DNA of 64,000 nt from Methanoculleus sediminis (GCF_001017125.1 NZ_JXOJ01000005.1:1-64000), one strand, 5' to 3'; counted from the first letter of the stretch, positions 1 through 9,247 are shown. Notes: generated by a model from the letters alone, not told the origin. Numbers and translations are program-made.

Positions 1-1
1 T

Positions 2-47
2 GTCCCCACCCCCCAGGCGCGATATCCCCACGGTCCACTGCATCGGG
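2..47 (+). repeat. Dispersed intergenic element, copy A (truncated by window edge)
   Basis: GC-rich non-coding stretch with a C-rich run, then GCGATATCCCCACGG and the core GGTCCACTGCATCGGG. The same order of modules recurs at 61013-61065 (same orientation) and 38939-38990 (inverted), and the core alone at about 31004-31024 and 60338-60355. The left part may continue outside the window. Confidence 0.7.
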
Positions 48-200
48 CTTTGTCCTCGCTTTGGTTGTCACATCAACCGTGGCAGGAACCCTAATGCCTT
101 TTCACGCTCGTGCTCACAGTGCCGCCGCGTCCATGCTTCCGGTCACTTCCTACCCATCCACCATACACCCCGCCGGAACCCCCTCTCCCCCGCGCTACCC

Positions 201-207
201 ATAAATA
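201..207 (+). promoter_or_regulatory. TATA box of the DUF2284 gene
   Basis: ATAAATA lies about 40 bases before the GTG start of the next gene, within C/G-rich sequence, so it stands out. An AGGTGA Shine-Dalgarno at 235-240 follows. This is a pattern call only. Confidence 0.5.
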
Positions 208-246
208 CCCGGAGCCGGTAGATACCCCTCATCGAGGTGAAGCGCG

Positions 247-894
247 GTGAGAAGCGAACTTGAAGAGGAGATCGCGAAACTCTCCTCCCTCGCACGGGAG
301 CGCGGTGCGGAAGCGCGGCGGATAGCGGCCCACGATGTCGTCGTCGCGGAGTGGGTGCGGTTCAAGTGCCGGTTCGGGTGCAAGGGCTACGGAAAACACA
401 TGTCCTGCCCGCCCTACGCCCCCACCCCCACAGAGACAGAGCGGCTGCTCGCCGAGTACGGCACCGCCCTCCTTCTGCGGTTCGAGGGCATCCCCGGCCA
501 CCCCGACCTCAGACCCGACGAGATACCGCTCGACTTCCACCCGTTCTTCCGCGACCTCATCCTCTGGGTGAACTCGACGGTGCACCTCCTCGAGAAGACG
601 GCTTTTTATGACGATTTCCCGAAGGCCTTCGGGTTCGGGGGATACCCCTGCATCTACTGCGAGCACCTGCACTGCGTCGCCGAAGAGCACGAAGGGGTCG
701 TCGACGAGAGCATCCGGAGGCTCTGCCGGCATATGGACCTCGTCCGCCCGACGATGGAGGGCGCCGGGATCGACGTCTTCTCCACCGCCCGGAGAGTCGG
801 GTGGGACCTGCACGTCGTCCCCTGCCGCGACCTCGGGTACGGCAAGATCGAGCACGGCAACATCACCTCGGTAGGCCTCGTCCTCATCGAGTGA
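247..894 (+). CDS. DUF2284 family putative metal-binding protein
   Basis: This 215-residue soluble protein belongs to the cysteine-rich DUF2284 family, which is common in methanogens and anaerobes and has no proven function. The diagnostic motif C-x3-C-x-GYGKHMSCPPYAP sits near residues 42-60, and a second cluster CIYCEHLHC lies near residues 137-145, so an iron-sulfur or zinc site is likely. I chose the GTG at 247 because AGGTGA ends six bases before it. It is monocistronic, with inositol-phosphate synthase converging on it from the other strand 11 bases downstream. Family assignment is from recognised motifs; the bound metal is inference. Confidence 0.85.
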   Translation: MRSELEEEIAKLSSLARERGAEARRIAAHDVVVAEWVRFKCRFGCKGYGKHMSCPPYAPTPTETERLLAEYGTALLLRFEGIPGHPDLRPDEIPLDFHPFFRDLILWVNSTVHLLEKTAFYDDFPKAFGFGGYPCIYCEHLHCVAEEHEGVVDESIRRLCRHMDLVRPTMEGAGIDVFSTARRVGWDLHVVPCRDLGYGKIEHGNITSVGLVLIE

Positions 895-905
895 CGTGCC
901 GCCCT

Positions 906-2009
906 TCAGTCGTCCCGGGCGCCCTGGATGAACTCCTCGATCATACGGCAGGCGTCGTCGTCCCTGACCTGCACCGGCGGGTGCTTCATGAAGTAGGCGG
1001 AGGGGGATATGAGCGGGCCGCCGATGCCCCTGTCGAGAGCGAGCCTGCAGCACCGGATGGCGTCGATGACGATCCCTGCGGAGTTGGGCGAGTCCTCGAC
1101 GGAGAGACGGAGTTCGATCTGCATGGGAACGTCCCCGAACAGCCGTCCTTCCATTCTGAGAAAGCAGACCTTGTTGTCCTTCTGCCAGCAGACGTAATCG
1201 CTCGGGCCGATGTGGATGTTATCGTCGTCGAGAGGCACTTCGAGGACAGACTGCACCGCTTCGGTCTTCGACGTCCTCTTCGAGGCGAGGCGGTCGCGGT
1301 TGAGCATGTTCAAAAAGTCGGTGTTGCCGCCGGTGTTCAGCTGGTAGGTCCGGTCAAGCCTCACTCCCCGTTGCCGGAAGAGGTTCGCGAGAACGCGGTG
1401 GGTGATCGTCGCCCCGAGCTGGGCCTTGACGTCGTCGCCGATGATCGGAAGGCCGTGTTCGCGAAATCTCGCTGCCCAGGCCGGATCACTCGCGATGAAG
1501 ACCGGCATGTTGTTGACGAGGCCGACGCCCGCCTCCAGCGCACAATCGGCGTAGAACCGTGCGGCCTCCTCCGAACCCACGGGGAGGTAGTTGAGCAGGA
1601 TCTCGGCACCCGAATCCTCGAGTGTCCGGACGACGTCCTCGCGCGACGCCTCCGCCTCTTCGGCGAGCATGAACCTGCACTCCTCCCTGTAGTTCAGCAT
1701 GTGCCCGGGAAACCCGTCCAGCACCCGCCCCATCCGGACGGCGACACCGGTTTTCGGCATCCCGGGGCAGAAGGCCGTGGTGCAGTTCGGGGGGGCGAAG
1801 ATGGCTTCCGAGACGTCCTTTCCGACCTTCCTCGCATCGATATCGAACGCCGCAGCCACCTCGATGTCGGACGGCCGGTAGCCGCCGAGGTCCCAGTGCA
1901 TCAGTCCGATTGCGTCCTTCTCGCTCTTCCTCCGGTAGTACTCGATCCCCTGTAACAGTGAACTGGCACAGTTCCCGACGCCCACGATTGCAATCCTGAT
2001 CGAGTCCAC
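906..2009 (-). CDS. ino1: Inositol-3-phosphate synthase (myo-inositol-1-phosphate synthase)
   Basis: Converts glucose 6-phosphate to 1L-myo-inositol 1-phosphate with NAD+, giving the head group for archaeal phosphoinositol lipids. The protein is about 367 residues, as usual for archaeal members. It opens with the Rossmann motif VGVGNCASSL, and has the conserved LNYLPVGSEEAARFYADCAL and LNTGGNTDFLNM segments and the catalytic-region KTEAVQS. The open frame extends much further upstream, but I place the start at the GTG encoding VDSIRIAIVG because AGGGGG precedes it and the upstream residues look non-coding. A TATA-like CTTATATTT near 2131-2141 on the minus strand would give a leader of about 100 bases. 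Confidence 0.92.
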   Translation of the reverse strand: MDSIRIAIVGVGNCASSLLQGIEYYRRKSEKDAIGLMHWDLGGYRPSDIEVAAAFDIDARKVGKDVSEAIFAPPNCTTAFCPGMPKTGVAVRMGRVLDGFPGHMLNYREECRFMLAEEAEASREDVVRTLEDSGAEILLNYLPVGSEEAARFYADCALEAGVGLVNNMPVFIASDPAWAARFREHGLPIIGDDVKAQLGATITHRVLANLFRQRGVRLDRTYQLNTGGNTDFLNMLNRDRLASKRTSKTEAVQSVLEVPLDDDNIHIGPSDYVCWQKDNKVCFLRMEGRLFGDVPMQIELRLSVEDSPNSAGIVIDAIRCCRLALDRGIGGPLISPSAYFMKHPPVQVRDDDACRMIEEFIQGARDD

Positions 2010-2272
2010 GACAGCCCCCTGATAAATCCGGTACGCGCCCGAAACACCCCTCTTCAGGCGGGTGCGCCGGGCACAGGTTGAGACGGTGCAACCCCCTCCA
2101 GGTTGCTTTTTTGGGTATAATACGGAGCAGGAAATATAAGGGTATGGTTTGGGAGGCATCCGACGGTCATGGATGATCCCTCCAGGCGCGACGGCGTTCC
2201 GTGCGGCCCGGCCCCCGGCCGTACCTGTTTGGTGCGTACGGAGTGATGGTACGGCGGCCGAATCTCGATGAG

Positions 2273-2302
2273 TTGCCTCCGGGTGCCTCCGGGTGCCTCC
2301 GG
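2273..2302 (+). repeat. 10-base tandem repeat, three units
   Basis: The unit (t/g)tgcctccgg is repeated three times head to tail in the spacer ahead of the methylthiotransferase-like gene. No coding frame explains it. Confidence 0.75.
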
Positions 2303-2372
2303 GATATGGGAGATATGTCGTCTCCCTAAATTCGTTGAGGGATGTTGAGATCACGCCCCCGCCGGCAAAAGG

Positions 2373-2400
2373 TTTATATGGGCCCCCTACTATAGGGGCT
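2373..2400 (+). promoter_or_regulatory. TATA box plus palindromic operator-like site
   Basis: TTTATATG at 2373-2380 is followed by GCCCCCTACTATAGGGGC, an inverted repeat that would cover the predicted transcription start about 25 bases after TATA. The ATG at 2414 is then close to the RNA 5' end, which fits the lack of a Shine-Dalgarno. Confidence 0.5.
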
Positions 2401-2413
2401 TTCGCGGTAGCCT

Positions 2414-3610
2414 ATGACCAGAATATTCCTCTGCACCAACGGGTGCGTCGAGGGGCAACTCAGGACAAAACTCGTCGAGAGGTATCTGGGCGCCCATACC
2501 CGGGATGTTCGGGTGACCCAGGAGATAAGCGATGCAGATACCGTTCTCTTCTATGCCTGCGGGCTGACCAACGAGAAGGAGAGCCATTCCCTGGACATCG
2601 TCAGGGAACTCAAGGGGAAGATGCAGCCGGGTGCCGAACTTGTCGTATGGGGATGCCTTGCAAAACAGAACCCGCAGGCGTTCGCGGGGATCTACGACGG
2701 CCCGCTCGTCGGCCCGCTGGATACCGATTTCTTCACCTCCATCCCGGGCTCAAACGGCATCTCTCTGGACGCGATCGATCATTCGGCTGCCGAGAACGAG
2801 CTGGCAACCATGGCCGCGCCCAGCATCCACGGCTGCAGCGGCACCGATCTCGTTACTCGTGCGCTCCTCCTCTATAAGCGCGGGGTGGACCTTTTCAGCC
2901 CACGGAGGGTGAACCATTCGCCGATATACTATATTCCCATTGCAGTCGGATGTACCGGACACTGCACCTACTGCAGCGAACGTCCGGCGTTCGGGAACAC
3001 CATTCACAGCCGCCCGATTGAAAACGTCGTCTCCGAGCTCCGGAGCGCGATGGGGCAGGGATACGCCCGTTTCTCGCTCGTTGCAACGGATCTCGGGAGT
3101 TACGGCGTCGATATCGGCTGCCGCCTTCCCGACCTTCTCGACGAGATGCTTGGCGCCGATCCGTCGGGCAACTGCTCGTTCCTCCTCAACCAGATCGAAC
3201 CGCACCACCTCGAGACGATCTACGACGGCATGGTGCCCGCCTTTGATTCGGGAAAGATCGAGATGGTGATGTCCCCCGTGCAGTCGGGGAGCGATCGGAT
3301 CCTGAAACTCATGGGCCGGCACTACACCGCCGGGCAGTGGAGGGCGCTGATGCTGGATATTCATCGGAATCATCCCGATATCCGGCTGAACACACAGTTC
3401 ATGGTGGGGTTCCCGACCGAGACGGAGGAGGATTTTGCCGCGACGCTGGCTCTCCTCGATCCCCCGTTCCGGCTCGACGAACTCCATATCTTCAGGTTCT
3501 CCCCGAGACCGATCGTTCCCGCCTCCCGCCTCCCGGACCAGGTTCCCGATGAGGTCAAGGAGGCACGGGCCGAACGCCTGCTCAGCCGGTTCGCAAGGAA
3601 CTGCATATAG
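2414..3610 (+). CDS. Methylthiotransferase-like radical SAM protein lacking the TRAM domain
   Basis: The 398-residue protein has the UPF0004/MTTase plan of MiaB, RimO and archaeal e-MtaB. Three N-terminal cluster cysteines are visible at residues 11, 49 and 81, and the radical SAM cluster CTGHCTYC is at 180-187. Family members normally finish with a TRAM RNA-binding domain of about 60 residues; this one ends right after the radical SAM domain (RAERLLSRFARNCI). That makes a tRNA substrate uncertain: it could be a divergent tRNA enzyme or act on another target. It has its own promoter and ends about 100 bases before a surface-protein gene. Catalysis of sulfur insertion is inferred from the family. 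Confidence 0.8.
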   Translation: MTRIFLCTNGCVEGQLRTKLVERYLGAHTRDVRVTQEISDADTVLFYACGLTNEKESHSLDIVRELKGKMQPGAELVVWGCLAKQNPQAFAGIYDGPLVGPLDTDFFTSIPGSNGISLDAIDHSAAENELATMAAPSIHGCSGTDLVTRALLLYKRGVDLFSPRRVNHSPIYYIPIAVGCTGHCTYCSERPAFGNTIHSRPIENVVSELRSAMGQGYARFSLVATDLGSYGVDIGCRLPDLLDEMLGADPSGNCSFLLNQIEPHHLETIYDGMVPAFDSGKIEMVMSPVQSGSDRILKLMGRHYTAGQWRALMLDIHRNHPDIRLNTQFMVGFPTETEEDFAATLALLDPPFRLDELHIFRFSPRPIVPASRLPDQVPDEVKEARAERLLSRFARNCI

Positions 3611-3710
3611 CGGATGGAGACGGCGGGAATCTGTCCGCGGCCCTGCGTCGATCCGGCAGGAGGCGGCCGTAACCGCATCGCAGAACCGCCTTTCAGGAGA
3701 TGGAAGTCGC

Positions 3711-5177
3711 ATGATTCGGAACGTGGTATATGGCGGATTCCTCGCGGTACTCGTGATCTGCGCGGGCATGATGGTCTTCGGATGGCTTGATCCGGGCGGC
3801 AACGACCATACCTCCCCGGCTCCCGGGGATGGCGCCATCCTGATCGCCGCACACGACAGCCCGGGAGAGTCGAAAGAAGCCGCGGATTATCTCTGCGACG
3901 GCACCGCCGACCAGATCGAGATCCAGCATGCGCTCAACGCCCTCGGCAGCGCCGGCGGCACGGTCGCCCTGGCCGAAGGCACGTTCTACCTCAGTGGAAA
4001 CCTGAACGTCCCGGGCAACGCGGTTCTCGAAGGACAGGGGGCCGATGCCACCCGGCTCGAGTGGTCCGCCGGCTTTATGCAGTGCCGGGGGGTGCAGGAG
4101 ATCCTGCTCCGTGACTTCACGACCACCGGAACCGGCGCGATCTTCATCTACAACTGCGACCGCGTGAAGGTTCACAACGTCACGGCGACGGTCGACAACT
4201 CCCGGTGGGGCGGGGCGTTCACGCTCTGGGCCTCTAACGACGTCATGGAGGATATCGAGTTCGTCAACTGCAGGGCCGTCGACTGCGGAAGGATGGGGTT
4301 CATGAACGACGGCGAGGGGTCCCCGAGGCTTATCCGGGATATCCGCTACATCGACTGCGAGGCCGTCAACTCCGGACGGTATTCGAGGTTCTCCCCGTAC
4401 GGGGAGTGGACGACCGGCTTTGCCGTAGCGGAGAACAACGACCTCGCGGATGCGGCTCTCGTCGGCTGCGTGGCCGAGGGCTCGTTCGAGTCCGGGTTTC
4501 ATATCGAAGATGCCCCAGAGGTTACAAACCTGGTCTTCGAGAACTGCATAAGCCGCTACAACGGCCAGAAGTCGGACGGTTTCTACAACCCGTCGGAGAA
4601 CACTCACGGCCTTCATTTCGGCTCCGGGTACTGGGTGCAGGGAGAAACCACGCTTTATGGCTGTGTCTCCGAAGGCAACGGGAACGCGGGCTTCTCCGTG
4701 GGCCCGGGCGTCAGTCTCTACAACTGCACCGACGACGGGTCGGCGGTGGGGTTCCGGCTGGTCGATACGCGTGATACCTATCTGGAGGACTGCACCAGCC
4801 GGAACGCAGGGGCGTACGCGGTCTATGCGCTCGAGGCGGAGAACATCGCGACGAAGAACCTGCAGATGATCGACCCCGGAGGCGTCAACGGGAACGGTGC
4901 GTTCTTCGGCACTGTTGCACACCCGGTCGTCGCCAGCCGGTTCGACATCGTCGGAAGAAGCGGCGGCGACATCCGCACAATCTATGGCGAGGGGTGCCGC
5001 GACATCGTATTCACGGGCGTTATCCGGACGGATCACCCGGAGCCGGTGGTCGTCAAGCGGGGCGACGGTGTCGATACCGGCGGGCTTGAGATCCTGGCCG
5101 GGCAGGAAGATCCGGGCCGAAACTGTGCAGGCGGGCTGAAGTGCCTTCTGCTGAGGATTATCACGGTGTTCTTATGA
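3711..5177 (+). CDS. Right-handed parallel beta-helix surface protein
   Basis: The 488-residue protein begins with a membrane-spanning signal segment (residues 5-23, VVYGGFLAVLVICAGMMVF) and then carries short repeats typical of parallel beta-helix (pectate-lyase-like) proteins. The entry motif DYLCDGTADQIEIQHALNA resembles the capping segment seen in polysaccharide-binding or -cleaving members. No clear catalytic residues can be named. The start at 3711 has AGGAGATGG ahead of it. Its stop overlaps the next glycosyltransferase start (ATGA), so the two are co-transcribed. It is paralogous to the gene at 6656-9247, nearly identical in DNA over one block. Probably secreted or membrane-tethered in the S-layer zone. 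Confidence 0.85.
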   Translation: MIRNVVYGGFLAVLVICAGMMVFGWLDPGGNDHTSPAPGDGAILIAAHDSPGESKEAADYLCDGTADQIEIQHALNALGSAGGTVALAEGTFYLSGNLNVPGNAVLEGQGADATRLEWSAGFMQCRGVQEILLRDFTTTGTGAIFIYNCDRVKVHNVTATVDNSRWGGAFTLWASNDVMEDIEFVNCRAVDCGRMGFMNDGEGSPRLIRDIRYIDCEAVNSGRYSRFSPYGEWTTGFAVAENNDLADAALVGCVAEGSFESGFHIEDAPEVTNLVFENCISRYNGQKSDGFYNPSENTHGLHFGSGYWVQGETTLYGCVSEGNGNAGFSVGPGVSLYNCTDDGSAVGFRLVDTRDTYLEDCTSRNAGAYAVYALEAENIATKNLQMIDPGGVNGNGAFFGTVAHPVVASRFDIVGRSGGDIRTIYGEGCRDIVFTGVIRTDHPEPVVVKRGDGVDTGGLEILAGQEDPGRNCAGGLKCLLLRIITVFL

Positions 5178-6316
5178 GGATTGTTCAGGTCACTCCCTAC
5201 TACCCCCCGCACACCGGGGGGATCGAGCGGTATGTCCATAACCTGAGCAGGGCGCTTGCCGACCGGGGCCACGAGGTCACCGTCCTGACCGCGAACGTAC
5301 CGGCCGGCCGGCCGGTCGAGACCGACGACGGGGTCACGGTAAAGCGCAGCACCTGCCTGGCACGCCCCTTCAACGATCCGTTCGTGCCTTCGTTCTTCAG
5401 GCTTGGCGGGGAACTCGCGGAAGCCGACGTCCTGCACGCCCACAACGCCTACAGTTGCGCCGCACTGGGGGCGGCTTTTGCCCGGCGGAGATATGGCGTG
5501 CCGACGGTTCTGACGCACCACGGCCAGCACCTCTTCGGCAGCCCCCTCAAGGACCTGGTCGTGGCACTCTACCGCAGGACGGTCGAGCGCCGGCTGGTGA
5601 ACGAAATCGATCGGGTTGTTGCGCTCTCGCCGTCGGATGCGGAGTACGTCTCGACATTCGGCGTTGAGAAGGAGAGAATCGCCGTCATCCCGAACGCAAT
5701 CTGCCCGGCAGACTTTCTACCGCACATGGACGGGGATACGGGCCGGTTCGAGGAAGGCTACCGGCTCAACGGGAGGAAGAGAGTGCTCTTTGTCGGGCAG
5801 ATCTCGACGAGAAAAGGGGTCGATGTGCTCGTGCGGGCGGCAAGCCTGGTTGTGAACGGGCAGAACGGGAGCGCTCCGGTCTTTTTCTTTGCCGGGGGCG
5901 GGGATTACCTCGATCCGGCACGGGAACTTGCCCGCGGTTACGGTATCGAGGATCACGTCAGGTTCCCCGGGAAGGTGAGTTTCCGCGACCTGGTTTCGGC
6001 GTACCGCTCCTCGGATCTCTACGTTCTCCCCTCCCTTTCGGAAGGGATGCCCACGGTGATACTGGAGGCCATGTTCTTCGGCCTGCCGGTCGTCACGACC
6101 GATCTCCCCTGCCTCCGGGACAACTTCGGCGACCATGCCGTCCTGGTCCCTCCCCATGACGAGCACGCGCTGGCCCGTGCCGTCACGGGGCTCCTCGGCG
6201 ATCCCGAACGTTGCCGGCGGCTCTCGGAGAGGGGGCAGGCGTTTGTGCGGTCGAACTACACCTGGGATAAGGTCGTGCTCGCATACGAGCGGCTCTACGA
6301 GCAGATGACCCCCTGA
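5174..6316 (+). CDS. Glycosyltransferase family 4 (group 1)
   Basis: Transfers a sugar from a nucleotide donor, probably during surface glycan or glycoprotein synthesis. The 380 residues show the two Rossmann domains of GT4: N-terminal MRIVQVTPYYPPHTGGIERY, the central FVGQISTRKGVDVLVRA, and the donor-binding PSLSEGMPTVILEAMFFGLPVV with the E-x7-E pair. The ATG overlaps the stop of the beta-helix gene, which fixes the start and suggests translational coupling. Donor and acceptor cannot be told from sequence. Confidence 0.92.
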   Translation: MRIVQVTPYYPPHTGGIERYVHNLSRALADRGHEVTVLTANVPAGRPVETDDGVTVKRSTCLARPFNDPFVPSFFRLGGELAEADVLHAHNAYSCAALGAAFARRRYGVPTVLTHHGQHLFGSPLKDLVVALYRRTVERRLVNEIDRVVALSPSDAEYVSTFGVEKERIAVIPNAICPADFLPHMDGDTGRFEEGYRLNGRKRVLFVGQISTRKGVDVLVRAASLVVNGQNGSAPVFFFAGGGDYLDPARELARGYGIEDHVRFPGKVSFRDLVSAYRSSDLYVLPSLSEGMPTVILEAMFFGLPVVTTDLPCLRDNFGDHAVLVPPHDEHALARAVTGLLGDPERCRRLSERGQAFVRSNYTWDKVVLAYERLYEQMTP

Positions 6317-6655
6317 ACGCTCTCATGTTTTATCCCGCGCGCCTGGCCGGGGTTGCACCGGGGCTCTCGCTGCCGCACCGTCATTCTGTGTGAGTGCCGA
6401 ATATGTAGCGTTCACGGAATGGCTGGCAGCCGTCCCGGCATGATTCCTGCGGACTTTTTAATTAAAACCTATCCTGAATCTTAATGTCGATTAACTCTGG
6501 TTATGGATGTTTATTTCAATTTTAAATCTGGATTTTCTCGAAATATTGAGAATAAAGCGATAATAAAAAATGAAATTGTATATATAACATAATTTATTTA
6601 TACATCAGATGCTGGAGCACGCGTGCTTCAGCCTGCAACTCAAGGAGGTAAGTAC
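6317..6655. other. Intergenic region with a strongly AT-rich promoter segment
   Basis: The first 130 bases are ordinary GC-rich spacer. From about 6455 to 6610 the composition turns sharply AT-rich, ending in the TATA element at 6579-6587. No gene or RNA was recognised. Confidence 0.6.
6579..6587 (+). promoter_or_regulatory. TATA box of the CARDB/beta-helix gene
   Basis: TATATATAA within an AT-rich block. A start of transcription near 6610 would leave a leader of about 45 bases containing the GGAGGT Shine-Dalgarno at 6643-6648. Confidence 0.65.
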
Positions 6656-9247
6656 TTGAGCTCTTTTGGCAGTAGATTTCAGCGAAAAACCAGCAAAAGC
6701 CCGACCATCTACCGGAGGGTGCTGACGCTCCTTTTGGGATGCGTTGCGATAGGGTGCATTGTGCAGGCCGGCAGCGCCCTGGTCGTTGCGGCAGGCGACA
6801 GTTCCGCCCAGTCGAAGGCACAGGCGGATTACGTCTGCGACGGCACCGCCGACCAGATCGAGATCCAGAATGCGCTCAACGCCGGCGGCACGGTCACCCT
6901 GACCGAAGGCACGTTTCACCTCAGCGGAAACCTGAACATCCCGAGCAATGTAGTCCTCGAAGGACAGGGGCCCGACGCCACATGGCTCAAGTGGTCCTCC
7001 GGCCTTATGCAGTGCCAGGGGAAAGAGAACTTCGTACTCCGTGACTTCAAGACCACCGGAACCGGCGCGATCTTCATCCAGAACTGCGACCGCGTGAAGG
7101 TTCACAACGTCACGGCGACGGTCGACAACTCCCGGTGGGGCGGAGCGTTCACGCTCTGGGTCTCAAGCGACGTCATGGAGGATATCGAGTTCGTCAACTG
7201 CAGGGCCGTCGATTGCGGAAGGCACGGATGGCAGAGCGACGGAGACGGTTCCGTAAAGACGATCAGAAACATCCGCTATATCGACTGCGAGGCGATCAAC
7301 TGCGGCCGCGACAGCCGGTTTGCTCCGCACGGCCAGTGGACGTGCGGGTTCCAGCTTGCAGAGAACGCCAACATCGAGGACTGCGAGGTCGTCCGCTGCT
7401 ATGCGGAGGGCAACTGGGAGGCGGGTTTCATCGTCGAGGCGGCGCCGAGCAAGAAGAACATCGTCCTGCGGGACTGTGTCTCGAAGAACAACGGCGTGAA
7501 GCCCGACAACTACTACAACGGGCCTGACGAGGACATGTACGGCGCCCTCTTCGGCGCCGGGTTCTGGCTTCACGGCGATATGACCCTTATCAACTGCACC
7601 GCGGAGAAGAACCGGAAAGCCGGTTTTGCGGTCTGGTACCCGTTGTCCTACACCAAACTTTACGGCTGTAGCGACACGGGCTCCGAGATCGGGTACAAGT
7701 TCGACTACACGGACAATGTTTATGTGGAGGACTGCACCTCACGCGACGCCGGGAGATACGGGATCTACGCCGCAAACGCCGGAAAGATTACCACCAACGG
7801 GCTGACCCTCATCGCCCCGAAGGGCGACGGCTCGAAGAGCAACGTCTTCGGCGTCTCCGGCTACCCTGTCCGGGAGAGCTCGTTCGAGATCGAGACCTAC
7901 GGCGGCGCGGGTACCGTAGTCTCGTGCCCGAGCGGCCAGAACGTCCAGTTCTCGGGGACCGTCAGGTCGGACGCGGCCCAGCCGGTCGCCGTCTCGGGGT
8001 CGGTCGATACGTCGCGCCTGAGCGTGGTGCCGTACTCCGGTGGAGCACCGACCCCTACCCCCACTCCGACTCTGACACCGACACCCGCCGGGAAACCGGA
8101 CCTCGTGGTGACCGACATCTCCTGGGAGCCGGCAAGTCCGGCACCGGGGAGCGCGGTGACGATGAAGGCAACGATCAGGAACCAGGGCGACGCCCCGACG
8201 CCCGCGGGCACGAAACACGGCGTTCTCTTCACGTTCGATGACGGCGCCGCCGGGCCCGGTGTCTGGTCCGATGCTCACACGGCTTCGCTCGCACCGGGCG
8301 CCTGGGTTACGGTGACCGCGAACGGTGGTTCGGCCGGCGCGCTCTGGACGGCAGTCGAGGGCGCCCACACCGTGCAGGCCCACGTGGACGACGTCAACCG
8401 GATCGTCGAGTCGAACGAGGCGAACAACGTCAGAACCGGGCAGATCATGGTCATGAAGTCTGCACCGACGCCCACCCCCACCCCGACACCGACACCCGTC
8501 GGGAGACCTGACCTCGTGGTGACCGGTGTCTCCTGGGAGCCTGCGAGCCCGGTCGCCGGGGATGTGGTGACGCTCAAGGCCACGATCAAGAACCAGGGTA
8601 CAGGTCCCACGCCAGCGGGCACGAAGCACGGCGTTCTCTTCATGTTCGATGACGGCGCCGCCGGGCCCGGCGTCTGGTCCGACACCCATACGGCATCGCT
8701 TGCCCCGGGTGCGTCGGTCACCGTGACCGCGAACGGCGGCTCAAGCGGTGCGACCTGGAAGGCCGTCGAAGGCACGCACACCGTGAAAGCCCACGTGGAC
8801 GATGTCGACCGGATCCCGGAGAGCAATGAGGCGAACAATGTCCGCTCCGAAGAGATCACGGTCTCGAAGACGGCGCCGGCACCGGCCGGGAAGCCCGATC
8901 TCGTCGTGACCCATATCTCCTGGAAACCCACAAAGCCTGTTCCGGGAAGCGATGTGACGTTCCGCGCAACGATCAAGAACCAGGGTACCGCTCCCACGCC
9001 TCCCGGCGTCATCAGCGGCGTCGCATTCCTCGTCGACGACAGGCTCACCGTCTGGTCCGACGGTTGCACCCGTTCGATCCCGCCGGGCAGCTGGGTGACC
9101 GTGACCGCGAACGGGGGCCCGAGCGGAACTGCGGTCTGGAAGGGGGCCGCCGGGACGCACACCATCCAGGCATGGGTTGACGACATCGACCGGATGGCCG
9201 AAACGAACGAGGAGAACAACCGGCGCACGACAACCCTGACCCTGTGA
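6656..9247 (+). CDS. Secreted beta-helix protein with three CARDB domains
   Basis: Large surface protein of about 863 residues. After a charged N-terminus and a hydrophobic signal segment (VLTLLLGCVAIGCIVQAGSALVV) comes a parallel beta-helix region (about residues 45-450) homologous to the protein at 3711-5177. Then three CARDB (adhesion-type, Ig-like) domains follow near residues 480-595, 618-735 and 747-863, each opening with PDLVVT; the first two are preceded by Pro-Thr-rich linkers, the third by a short Pro-Ala stretch. I place the start at the TTG at 6656, seven bases after GGAGGT, not at the upstream GTG at 6623. No C-terminal anchor is visible. Function is probably adhesion or surface structure; any enzymatic role is unproven. 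Confidence 0.88.
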   Translation: MSSFGSRFQRKTSKSPTIYRRVLTLLLGCVAIGCIVQAGSALVVAAGDSSAQSKAQADYVCDGTADQIEIQNALNAGGTVTLTEGTFHLSGNLNIPSNVVLEGQGPDATWLKWSSGLMQCQGKENFVLRDFKTTGTGAIFIQNCDRVKVHNVTATVDNSRWGGAFTLWVSSDVMEDIEFVNCRAVDCGRHGWQSDGDGSVKTIRNIRYIDCEAINCGRDSRFAPHGQWTCGFQLAENANIEDCEVVRCYAEGNWEAGFIVEAAPSKKNIVLRDCVSKNNGVKPDNYYNGPDEDMYGALFGAGFWLHGDMTLINCTAEKNRKAGFAVWYPLSYTKLYGCSDTGSEIGYKFDYTDNVYVEDCTSRDAGRYGIYAANAGKITTNGLTLIAPKGDGSKSNVFGVSGYPVRESSFEIETYGGAGTVVSCPSGQNVQFSGTVRSDAAQPVAVSGSVDTSRLSVVPYSGGAPTPTPTPTLTPTPAGKPDLVVTDISWEPASPAPGSAVTMKATIRNQGDAPTPAGTKHGVLFTFDDGAAGPGVWSDAHTASLAPGAWVTVTANGGSAGALWTAVEGAHTVQAHVDDVNRIVESNEANNVRTGQIMVMKSAPTPTPTPTPTPVGRPDLVVTGVSWEPASPVAGDVVTLKATIKNQGTGPTPAGTKHGVLFMFDDGAAGPGVWSDTHTASLAPGASVTVTANGGSSGATWKAVEGTHTVKAHVDDVDRIPESNEANNVRSEEITVSKTAPAPAGKPDLVVTHISWKPTKPVPGSDVTFRATIKNQGTAPTPPGVISGVAFLVDDRLTVWSDGCTRSIPPGSWVTVTANGGPSGTAVWKGAAGTHTIQAWVDDIDRMAETNEENNRRTTTLTL

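Larger units (their letters stand above)
2010..2413. other. Divergent intergenic region between ino1 and the radical SAM gene
   Basis: Holds the ino1 promoter region on the minus strand (AT-rich 2105-2145), a very GC-rich stretch around 2170-2260, a 10-base tandem repeat at 2273-2302, and the TATA box and palindrome of the rightward gene at 2373-2400. No convincing gene was seen. Confidence 0.6.

Noticed and set aside
8040-8520. Repeat-induced mobile element in the Pro-Thr coding repeats
   Set aside because: The repeats are codon repeats of linkers between CARDB domains in one intact gene.
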